Shown here: piece by piece, positions 1-8,119 of the stretch
How positions within the stretch are numbered: position 1 is the stretch's first letter
How the letters are laid out: each line of letters opens with the position of its first letter
DNA from: Leptasterias polaris
Taxonomy: Eukaryota; Echinodermata; Asteroidea; Forcipulatida; Asteriidae
Reading direction: 5' to 3'
DNA length: 64,000 nt
Assembly (NCBI GenBank): GCA_037783415.1
Contig: JAZGTN010000001.1
Location: 124,001-188,000 of the forward strand
Translations under genes and position numbers: made by a program
The notes under the pieces: model-generated
What the model saw: only the letters and a program-made list of their open reading frames with translations
Database searches by the model: none
Told to the model about the DNA's origin: nothing

Positions 1-1610
1 ACAAATTCAAAGTAAGCATGGTCAAATCAACATGACATCATTTTTGGATTGGCACAAAATTTACACCACTCGAAGGTCAAGTACTAGGGGTCATGTGACC
101 GAATTCTTGGGGCGGAGACACATTTCTAGACGGCGCTAGCGGCCAGAGAGTCACCCCTACCCAAAGAAAATGAGAAGTTTTCAAGCAAAATCAAAGTAAG
201 TACGCTCAAATCAACCTGACATCATTTTTGGATTGGCACAAAATTTACACCACTCGAAGGTCAAGTACTAGGGGTCATGTGACCGAATTCTTGGGGCGGA
301 GAGACATTTCTAGACGGCGCTAGCGGCCAGAGAGTCACCCCTACCCAAAGAAAATGAGAAGTTTTCAAGCAAAATCAAAGTAAGTACGCTCAAATCAACC
401 TGACATCATTTTTGGATTGGCACAAAATTTACACCACTCGAAGGTCAAGTACTAGGGGTCATGTGACCGAATTCTTGGGGCGGAGAGACATTTCTAGACG
501 GCGCTAGTGGCCAGAGAGTCACCCCTACCCAAAGAAAATGAAAGTTTTAAAAAAGGCCAATAAATAGTGCCTGCGGAAAACGTTGCGACCCTGAAATAAA
601 GTTAAATCTACGGTTGACAATAACTCCTGATCACAGCATGCCAGAGAGACAAATTTTGTTACCTGATTCTTCCCTGAATACTCCCAAATCCGAAAATCAG
701 AATGTGAGGGCCAGCAGGCGCCATCTTCATACCGCAAATTACCAGCGAGCGGGGACCATCCGAAGTCGACGCAATAGCGACTTCATTTGAACGAGCTATT
801 TTAAAACAAATTCAAAGTAAGCACGGTCAAATCAACATGACATCATTTTTGGATTGGCACAAAATTTACACCACTCGAAGGTCAAGTACTAGGGGTCATG
901 TGACCGAATTCTTGGGGCGGAGAGACATTTCTAGACGGCGCTAGCGGCCAGAGAGTCACCCCTACCCAAAGAAAATGAGAAGTTTTCAAGCAAAATCAAA
1001 GTAAGTACGCTCAAATCAACCTGACATCATTTTTGGATTGGCACAAAATTTACACCACTCGAAGGTCAAGTACTAGGGGTCATGTGACCGAATTCTTGGG
1101 GCGGAGAGACATTTCTAGACGGCGCTAGCGGCCAGAGAGTGACCCCTACCCAAAGAAAATGAGAAGTTTTCAAGCAAAATCAAAGTAAGTACGCTCAAAT
1201 CAACCTGACATCATTTTTGGATTGGCACAAAATTTACACCACTCGAAGGTCAAGTACTAGGGGTCATGTGACCGAATTCTTGGGGCGGAGAGACATTTCT
1301 AGACGGCGCTAGTGGCCAGAGAGTCACCCCTACCCAAAGAAAATGAAAGTTTTAAAAAAGGCCAAGAAATAGTGCCTGCGGAAAACGTTGCGACCCTGAA
1401 ATAAAGTTAAATCTACGGTTGACAATAACTCCTGATCACAGCATGCCAGAGAGACAAATTTTGTTACCTGATTCTTCCCTGAATACTCCCAAATCCGAAA
1501 ATCAGAATGTGAGGGCCAGCAGGCGCCATCTTCATACCGCAAATTACCAGCGAGCGGGGACCATCCGAAGTCGACGCAATAGCGACTTCATTTGAACGAG
1601 CTATTTTAAA
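1..1610. repeat. Two 805-bp units (units 1-2)
   Basis: Both are A-B-C-U. Unit 1 has private changes at 19 (C to T at a CpG), 119 (G to C) and 561 (G to T). Unit 2 has 1141 (C to G) in B. There is no gene here; the minus-strand open frame in U lacks an ATG. Confidence 0.95.
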
Positions 1611-2852
1611 ACAAATTCAAAGTAAGCACGGTCAAATCAACATGACATCATTTTTGGATTGGCACAAAATTTACACCACTCGAAGGTCAAGTACTAGGGG
1701 TCATGTGACCGAATTCTTGGGGCGGAGAGACATTTCTAGACGGCGCTAGCGGCCAGAGAGTCACCCCTACCCAAAGAAAATGAGAAGTTTTCAAGCAAAA
1801 TCAAAGTAAGTACGCTCAAATCAACCTGACATCATTTTTGGATTGGCACAAAATTTACACCACTCGAAGGTCAAGTACTAGGGGTCATGTGACCGAATTC
1901 TTGGGGCGGAGAGACATTTCTAGACGGCGCTAGTGGCCAGAGAGTCACCCCTACCCAAAGAAAATGAAAGTTTTAAAAAAGGCCAAGAAATAGTGCCTGC
2001 GGAAAACGTTGCGACCCTGAAATAAAGTTAAATCTACGGTTGACAATAACTCCTGATCACAGCATGCCAGAGAGACAAATTTTGTTACCTGATTCTTCCC
2101 TGAATACTCCCAAATCCGAAAATCAGAATGTGAGGGCCAGCAGGCGCCATCTTCATACCGCAAATTACCAGCGAGCGGGGACCATCCGAAGTCGACGCAA
2201 TAGCGACTTCATTTGAACGAGCTATTTTAAAACAAATTCAAAGTAAGCACGGTCAAATCAACATGACATCATTTTTGGATTGGCACAAAATTTACACCAC
2301 TCGAAGGTCAAGTACTAGGGGTCATGTGACCGAATTCTTGGGGCGGAGAGACATTTCTAGACGGCGCTAGCGGCCAGAGAGTCACCCCTACCCAAAGAAA
2401 ATGAGAAGTTTTCAAGCAAAATCAAAGTAAGTACGCTCAAATCAACCTGACATCATTTTTGGATTGGCACAAAATTTACACCACTCGAAGGTCAAGTACT
2501 AGGGGTCATGTGACCGAATTCTTGGGGCGGAGAGACATTTCTAGACGGCGCTAGTGGCCAGAGAGTCACCCCTACCCAAAGAAAATTAAAGTTTTAAAAA
2601 AGGCCAAGAAATAGTGCCTGCGGAAAACGTTGCGACCCTGAAATAAAGTTAAATCTACGGTTGACAATAACTCCTGATCACAGCATGCCAGAGAGACAAA
2701 TTTTGTTACCTGATTCTTCCCTGAATACTCCCAAATCCGAAAATCAGAATGTGAGGGCCAGCAGGCGCCATCTTCATACCGCAAATTACCAGCGAGCGGG
2801 GACCATCCGAAGTCGACGCAATAGCGACTTCATTTGAACGAGCTATTTTAAA
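1611..2852. repeat. Two 621-bp units (units 3-4), B deleted
   Basis: Each is A-C-U, exactly 184 bp shorter than standard with no extra junction sequence, as expected from in-register unequal exchange. Unit 4 has a private G to T at 2587 in the C/U junction region. Confidence 0.95.
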
Positions 2853-3657
2853 ACAAATTCAAAGTAAGCACGGTCAAATCAACATGACATCATTTCTGGA
2901 TTGGCACAAAATTTACACCACTCGAAGGTCAAGTACTAGGGGTCATGTGACCGAATTCTTGGGGCGGAGAGACATTTCTAGACGGCGCTAGCGGCCAGAG
3001 AGTCACCCCTACCCAAAGAAAATGAGAAGTTTTCAAGCAAAATCAAAGTAAGTACGCTCAAATCAACCTGACATCATTTTTGGATTGGCACAAAATTTAC
3101 ACCACTCGAAGGTCAAGTACTAGGGGTCATGTGACCGAATTCTTGGGGCGGAGAGACATTTCTAGACGGCGCTAGCGGCCAGAGAGTCATCCCTACCCAA
3201 AGAAAATGAGAAGTTTTCAAGCAAAATCAAAGTAAGTACGCTCAAATCAACCTGACATCATTTTTGGATTGGCACAAAATTTACACCACTCGAAGGTCAA
3301 GTACTAGGGGTCATGTGACCGAATTCTTGGGGCGGAGAGACATTTCTAGACGGCGCTAGTGGCCAGAGAGTCACCCCTACCCAAAGAAAATGAAAGTTTT
3401 AAAAAAGGCCAAGAAATAGTGCCTGCGGAAAACGTTGCGACCCTGAAATAAAGTTAAATCTACGGTTGACAATAACTCCTGATCACAGCATGCCAGAGAG
3501 ACAAATTTTGTTACCTGATTCTTCCCTGAATACTCCCAAATCCGAAAATTAGAATGTGAGGGCCAGCAGGCGCCATCTTCATACCGCAAATTACCAGCGA
3601 GCGGGGACCATCCGAAGTCGACGCAATAGCGACTTCATTTGAACGAGCTATTTTAAA
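2853..3657. repeat. One 805-bp unit (unit 5)
   Basis: A-B-C-U with private transitions at 2896, 3190 and 3550. Confidence 0.95.
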
Positions 3658-4278
3658 ACAAATTCAAAGTAAGCACGGTCAAATCAACATGACATCATTT
3701 TTGGATTGGCACAAAATTTACACCACTCGAAGGTCAAGTACTAGGGGTCATGTGACCGAATTCTTGGGGCGGAGAGACATTACTAGACGGCGCTAGCGGC
3801 CAGAGAGTCACCCCTACCCAAAGAAAATGAGAAGTTTTCAAGCAAAATCAAAGTAAGTACGCTCAAATCAACCTGACATCATTTTTGGATTGGCACAAAA
3901 TTTACACCACTCGAAGGTCAAGTACTAGGGGTCATGTGACCGAATTCTTGGGGCGGAGAGACATTTCTAGACGGCGCTAGTGGCCAGAGAGTCACCCCTA
4001 CCCAAAGAAAATGAAAGTTTTAAAAAAGGCCAAGAAATAGTGCCTGCGGAAAACGTTGCGACCCTGAAATAAAGTTAAATCTACGGTTGACAATAACTCC
4101 TGATCACAGCATGCCAGAGAGACAAATTTTGTTACCTGATTCTTCCCTGAATACTCCCAAATCCGAAAATCAGAATGTGAGGGCCAGCAGGCGCCATCTT
4201 CATACCGCAAATTACCAGCGAGCGGGGACCATCCGAAGTCGACGCAATAGCGACTTCATTTGAACGAGCTATTTTAAA
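3658..4278. repeat. One 621-bp unit (unit 6)
   Basis: A-C-U. T to A at 3782 removes the XbaI site of its A subunit. Confidence 0.95.
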
Positions 4279-5156
4279 ACAAATTCAAAGTAAGCACGGT
4301 CAAATCAACATGACATCATTTTTGGATTGGCACACAATTTACACCACTCGAAGGTCAAGTACTAGGGGTCATGTGACCGAATTCTTGGGGCGGAGAGACA
4401 TTTCTAGACGGCGCTAGCGGCCAGAGAGTCACCCCTACCCAAAGAAAATGAGAAGTTTTCAAGCAAAATCAAAGTAAGTACGCTCAAATCAACCTGACAT
4501 CATTTTTGGATTGGCACAAAATTTACACCACTCGAAGGTCAAGTACTAGGGGTCATGTGACCGAATTCTTGGGGCGGAGAGACATTTCTAGACGGCGCTA
4601 GCGGCCAGAGAGTCACCCCTACCCAAAGAAAATGAGAAGTTTTCAAGCAAAATCAAAGTAAGTACGCTCAAATCAACCTGACATCATTTTTGGATTGGCA
4701 CAAAATTTACACCACTCGAAGGTCAAGTACTAGGGGTCATGTGACCGAATTCTTGGGGCGGAGAGACATTTCTAGACGGCGCTAGTGGCCAGAGAGTCAC
4801 CCCTACCCAAAGAAAATGAAAGTTTTAAAAAAGGCCAAGAAATAGTGCCTGCGGAAAACGTTGCGACCCTGAAATAAAGTTAAATCTACGGTTGACAATA
4901 ACTCCTGATCACAGCATGCCAGAGAGACAAATTTTGTTACCTGATTCTTCCCTGAATACTCCCAAATCCGAAAATCAGAATGTGAGGGCCAGCAGGCGCC
5001 ATCTTCATACCGCAAATTACCAGCGAGCGGGGACCATCCGAAGTCGACGCAATAGCGACTTCATTTGAACGAGCTATTTTAAAACAAATTCAAAGTAAGC
5101 ACGGTCAAATCAACATGACATCATTTTTGGATTGGCACAAAATTTACACCACTCGA

Positions 5157-5183
5157 AGGTCAAGTACTAGGGGTCATGTGACC
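5157..5183 (+). promoter_or_regulatory. Nuclear-receptor-like half-site cluster in each subunit
   Basis: Each subunit carries AGGTCA, then 8 bases, then GGGTCA, 2 bases and TGACC. The last two form a 5-bp inverted repeat around TG (5172-5183). AGGTCA and GGGTCA fit the RGGTCA half-site of nuclear receptors. The central TCATGTGA also resembles an E-box. The cluster is repeated about 235 times because the subunit is; function is conjecture. Confidence 0.3.
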
Positions 5184-5216
5184 GAATTCTTGGGGCGGAG
5201 AGACATTTCTAGACGG

Positions 5217-5224
5217 CGCTAGCG
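5217..5224. other. CGCTAGCG palindrome (A and B subunits only)
   Basis: This is a perfect 8-bp palindrome with the NheI site at its centre. It is present in A and B and changed to CGCTAGTG in C. It is a useful diagnostic: NheI would cut all subunits except the last of each unit. Confidence 0.8.
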
Positions 5225-5267
5225 GCCAGAGAGTCACCCCTACCCAAAGAAAATGAGAAGTTTTCAA

Positions 5268-5451
5268 GCAAAATCAAAGTAAGTACGCTCAAATCAACCT
5301 GACATCATTTTTGGATTGGCACAAAATTTACACCACTCGAAGGTCAAGTACTAGGGGTCATGTGACCGAATTCTTGGGGCGGAGAGACATTTCTAGACGG
5401 CGCTAGCGGCCAGAGAGTCACCCCTACCCAAAGAAAATGAGAAGTTTTCAA
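5268..5451. repeat. Subunit B (internal), 184 bp
   Basis: B occupies every position between first and last. It is absent in 621-bp units, single in 805-bp units, double in the 989-bp unit and triple in the 1173-bp unit. Its left 32 bp match C and its right 45 bp match A, so it carries no base of its own. It is the recombinant expected if a C subunit crossed over with a misaligned A. This makes copy-number change by unequal exchange simple and explains why subunit type depends only on position. Confidence 0.93.
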
Positions 5452-5635
5452 GCAAAATCAAAGTAAGTACGCTCAAATCAACCTGACATCATTTTTGGAT
5501 TGGCACAAAATTTACACCACTCGAAGGTCAAGTACTAGGGGTCATGTGACCGAATTCTTGGGGCGGAGAGACATTTCTAGACGGCGCTAGTGGCCAGAGA
5601 GTCACCCCTACCCAAAGAAAATGAAAGTTTTAAAA
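5452..5635. repeat. Subunit C (last before U)
   Basis: C ends every subunit run. Positions 1-32 are B-like. At position 140 it has T where A and B have C (GCTAGTGG against GCTAGCGG), which is a CpG-to-TpG change that removes the 8-bp palindrome and the NheI site. Near position 172 it lacks one base (GAAAG against GAGAAG). Its last bases run into TTTTAAAAAAGG and lose similarity to B at the U junction, so the exact right boundary is uncertain by a few bases. Confidence 0.92.
5628..5635. repeat. Left copy of TTTTAAAA bracketing U
   Basis: This 8-mer is at the C/U junction. An identical copy lies at the U/A junction 254 bp downstream, leaving 246 bp between them. The corresponding B/B junction has TTTTCAAG. 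Direct 8-bp repeats around a unique segment are what a target-site duplication would look like; hAT-class DNA transposons make 8-bp duplications. The 8-mer is A/T-only and self-complementary, so coincidence or microhomology is possible. Confidence 0.6.
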
Positions 5636-5800
5636 AAGGCCAAGAAATAGTGCCTGCGGAAAACGTTGCGACCCTGAAATAAAGTTAAATCTACGGTTGA
5701 CAATAACTCCTGATCACAGCATGCCAGAGAGACAAATTTTGTTACCTGATTCTTCCCTGAATACTCCCAAATCCGAAAATCAGAATGTGAGGGCCAGCAG

Positions 5801-5810
5801 GCGCCATCTT
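5801..5810 (-). promoter_or_regulatory. YY1/Pho-like and CTCF-core-like motif in U
   Basis: The plus strand reads CGCCATCTT at 5802-5810, matching the YY1 consensus CGCCATNTT. The minus strand reads AGATGGCGC, matching the short core described for insect CTCF. Both readings are from memory of the motifs, and a 9-mer match can arise by chance. The site recurs in every unit except that ending at 48437, where 48352 is changed from G to A. Occupancy is not shown. Confidence 0.35.
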
Positions 5811-5844
5811 CATACCGCAAATTACCAGCGAGCGGGGACCATCC

Positions 5845-5867
5845 GAAGTCGACGCAATAGCGACTTC
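5845..5867. other. Perfect 7-bp stem, 9-base loop hairpin in U
   Basis: GAAGTCG at 5845-5851 is followed by a 9-base loop and CGACTTC at 5861-5867, its exact reverse complement. It recurs once per unit about 20 bp before the next A subunit. In the unit ending at 26196 the base after the left arm (26161) is changed within the loop and the arms are intact. It could be a cruciform, a structured RNA element if the array is transcribed, or a protein-binding dyad. No terminator-like T tract follows. Confidence 0.7.
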
Positions 5868-5881
5868 ATTTGAACGAGCTA

Positions 5882-5889
5882 TTTTAAAA
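5882..5889. repeat. Right copy of TTTTAAAA bracketing U
   Basis: This is the partner of the copy at 5628-5635, and its last base is the first base of the next A subunit. Removing U and one copy would join C to A with a sequence that aligns to the normal subunit junction with one missing base and a few substitutions. Confidence 0.6.
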
Positions 5890-7498
5890 CAAATTCAAAG
5901 TAAGCACGGTCAAATCAACATGACATCATTTTTGGATTGGCACAAAATTTACACCACTCGAAGGTCAAGTACTAGGGGTCATGTGACCGAATTCTTGGGG
6001 CGGAGAGACATTTCTAGACGGCGCTAGCGGCCAGAGAGTCACCCCTACCCAAAGAAAATGAGAAGTTTTCAAGCAAAATCAAAGTAAGTACGCTCAAATC
6101 AACCTGACATCATTTTTGGATTGGCACAAAATTTACACCACTCGAAGGTCAAGTACTAGGGGTCATGTGACCGAATTCTTGGGGCGGAGAGACATTTCTA
6201 GACGGCGCTAGCGGCCAGAGAGTCACCCCTACCCAAAGAAAATGAGAAGTTTTCAAGCAAAATCAAAGTAAGTACGCTCAAATCAACCTGACATCATTTT
6301 TGGATTGGCACAAAATTTACACCACTCGAAGGTCAAGTACTAGGGGTCATGTGACCGAATTCTTGGGGCGGAGAGACATTTCTAGACGGCGCTAGTGGCC
6401 AGAGAGTGACCCCTACCCAAAGAAAATGAAAGTTTTAAAAAAGGCCAAGAAATAGTGCCTGCGGAAAACGTTGCGACCCTGAAATAAAGTTAAATCTACG
6501 GTTGACAATAACTCCTGATCACAGCATGCCAGAGAGACAAATTTTGTTACCTGATTCTTCCCTGAATACTCCCAAATCCGAAAATCAGAATGTGAGGGCC
6601 AGCAGGCGCCATCTTCATACCGCAAATTACCAGCGAGCGGGGACCATCCGAAGTCGACGCAATAGCGACTTCATTTGAACGAGCTATTTTAAAACAAATT
6701 CAAAGTAAGCACGGTCAAATCAACATGACATCATTTTTGGATTGGCACAAAATTTACACCACTCGAAGGTCAAGTACTAGGGGTCATGTGACCGAATTCT
6801 TGGGGCGGAGAGACATTTCTAGACGGCGCTAGCGGCCAGAGAGTCACCCCTACCCAAAGAAAATGAGAAGTTTTCAAGCAAAATCAAAGTAAGTACGCTC
6901 AAATCAACCTGACATCATTTTTGGATTGGCACAAAATTTACACCACTCGAAGGTCAAGTACTAGGGGTCATGTGACCGAATTCTTGGGGCGGAGAGACAT
7001 TTCTAGACGGCGCTAGCGGCCAGAGAGTCACCCCTACCCAAAGAAAATGAGAAGTTTTCAAGCAAAATCAAAGTAAGTACGCTCAAATCAACCTGACATC
7101 ATTTTTGGATTGGCACAAAATTTACACCACTCGAAGGTCAAGTACTAGGGGTCATGTGACCGAATTCTTGGGGCGGAGAGACATTTCTAGACGGCGCTAG
7201 TGGCCAGAGAGTCACCCCTACCCAAAGAAAATGAAAGTTTTAAAAAAGGCCAAGAAATAGTGCCTGCGGAAAACGTTGCGACCCTGAAATAAAGTTAAAT
7301 CTACGGTTGACAATAACTCCTGATCACAGCATGCCAGAGAGACAAATTTTGTTACCTGATTCTTCCCTGAATACTCCCAAATCCGAAAATCAGAATGTGA
7401 GGGCCAGCAGGCGCCATCTTCATACCGCAAATTACCAGCGAGCGGGGACCATCCGAAGTCGACGCAATAGCGACTTCATTTGAACGAGCTATTTTAAA

Positions 7499-8119
7499 AC
7501 AAATTCAAAGTAAGCACGGTCAAATCAACATGACATCATTTTTGGATTGGCACAAAATTTACACCACTCGAAGGTCAAGTACTAGGGGTCATGTGACCGA
7601 ATTCTTGGGGCGGAGAGACATTTCTAGACGGCGCTAGCGGCCAGAGAGTCACCCCTACCCAAAGAAAATGAGAAGTTTTCAAGCAAAATCAAAGTAAGTA
7701 CGCTCAAATCAACCTGACATCATTTTTGGATTGGCACAAAATTTACACCACTCGAAGGTCAAGTACTAGGGGTCATGTGACCGAATTCTTGGGGCGGAGA
7801 GACATTTCTAGACGGCGCTAGTGGCCAGAGAGTCACCCCTACCCAAAGAAAATGAAAGTTTTAAAAAAGGCCAAGAAATAGTGCCTGCGGAAAACGTTGC
7901 GACCCTGAAATAAAGTTAAATCTACGGTTGACAATAACTCCTGATCACAGCATGCCAGAGAGACAAATTTTGTTACCTGATTCTTCCCTGAATACTCCCA
8001 AATCCGAAAATCAGAATGTGAGGGCCAGCAGGCGCCATCTTCATACCGCAAATTACCAGCGAGCGGGGACCATCCGAAGTCGACGCAATAGCGACTTCAT
8101 TTGAACGAGCTATTTTAAA
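7499..8119. repeat. One 621-bp unit (unit 11)
   Basis: A-C-U with no departure from consensus noticed. Confidence 0.95.

Larger units (their letters stand above)
5084..5267. repeat. Subunit A (first after U), 184 bp
   Basis: A is the first subunit of every unit. It differs from B only at subunit positions 1, 6, 17, 21 and 32 (A bases a, t, c, g, a; B bases g, a, t, c, c). From position 33 onward A and B are identical in consensus. All A-specific bases therefore lie within 32 bp of the U/A junction. G+C is about 45% by hand count, with seven CpGs. The NheI core GCTAGC lies inside the palindrome CGCTAGCG. Confidence 0.95.
5084..5888. repeat. Type 805-bp higher-order unit (A-B-C-U)
   Basis: This unit, eighth from the left, matches the consensus at every position I checked and serves as reference. 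A is 5084-5267, B 5268-5451, C 5452-5635 and U 5636-5888. The phase is set so that the window starts at a unit start. Each unit has one SalI (GTCGAC), one SphI (GCATGC) and one BclI (TGATCA) site, all in U. Each subunit has one EcoRI (GAATTC), XbaI (TCTAGA) and ScaI (AGTACT) site. The two levels would therefore show as 184-bp and 621/805-bp ladders. Confidence 0.95.
5636..5888. repeat. U segment: 253-bp non-subunit spacer, one per unit
   Basis: U is not a copy of the 184-bp subunit. I found only one weak local similarity, a 17-base stretch around GCCAGAGAG. It occurs exactly once per unit whatever the subunit number, and holds about 14 CpGs. It contains a perfect 7-bp stem hairpin near its right end, a CGCCATCTT motif, and an open minus-strand frame of about 70 codons that has only a TTG start. 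Its length is not a multiple of 184, so any nucleosome phasing set by subunits must be reset here. No tRNA-type A or B box, terminal inverted repeats or coding domain were recognised. It is either an inserted element or an unrelated captured sequence. Confidence 0.9.
4279..7498. repeat. Four 805-bp units (units 7-10)
   Basis: This run includes the reference unit at 5084-5888. Private changes are 4335 (A to C) and 6408 (C to G). The latter is at the same subunit position as 1141 but in C rather than B. Confidence 0.95.

Noticed and set aside
5184..5200. Sp1-like GC box in TTGGGGCGGAG
   Set aside because: One short near-match per subunit with no promoter context; not enough to annotate.
5230..5246. 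Telomere-like CTACCC in each subunit
   Set aside because: A single short copy without tandem repetition.
5608..5820. A 70-codon minus-strand open frame in U, repeated in nearly every unit
   Set aside because: It has no ATG, only a TTG start, in what appears to be eukaryotic satellite DNA. Its protein has no recognised domain, and it recurs only because the repeat does. Changes in it (Q-to-H, G-to-C, R-to-L, F-to-L among copies) show no coding constraint.
5636..5881. Terminal inverted repeats of a DNA transposon at U ends
   Set aside because: The left end (AAGGCCAAG) and the reverse complement of the right end (TAGCTCGTTC) do not match beyond chance, so the insertion idea rests on the 8-bp direct repeats only.
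5084..5888. CENP-B box
   Set aside because: I checked both strands for TTCG-N4-A-N2-CGGG. Candidates near the TTCG in the subunit and near the SalI site in U fail at the central A or the CGGG.
5636..5888. SINE or tRNA-derived element in U
   Set aside because: No A box or B box match; the nearest, GGTTGACAATA, departs too far from GGTTCGANNCC.
5879..5890. TATA-like or MEF2-like CTATTTTAAAAC at the U/A junction
   Set aside because: It is an A/T-rich junction sequence with no associated gene or start signal, and the match is inexact.
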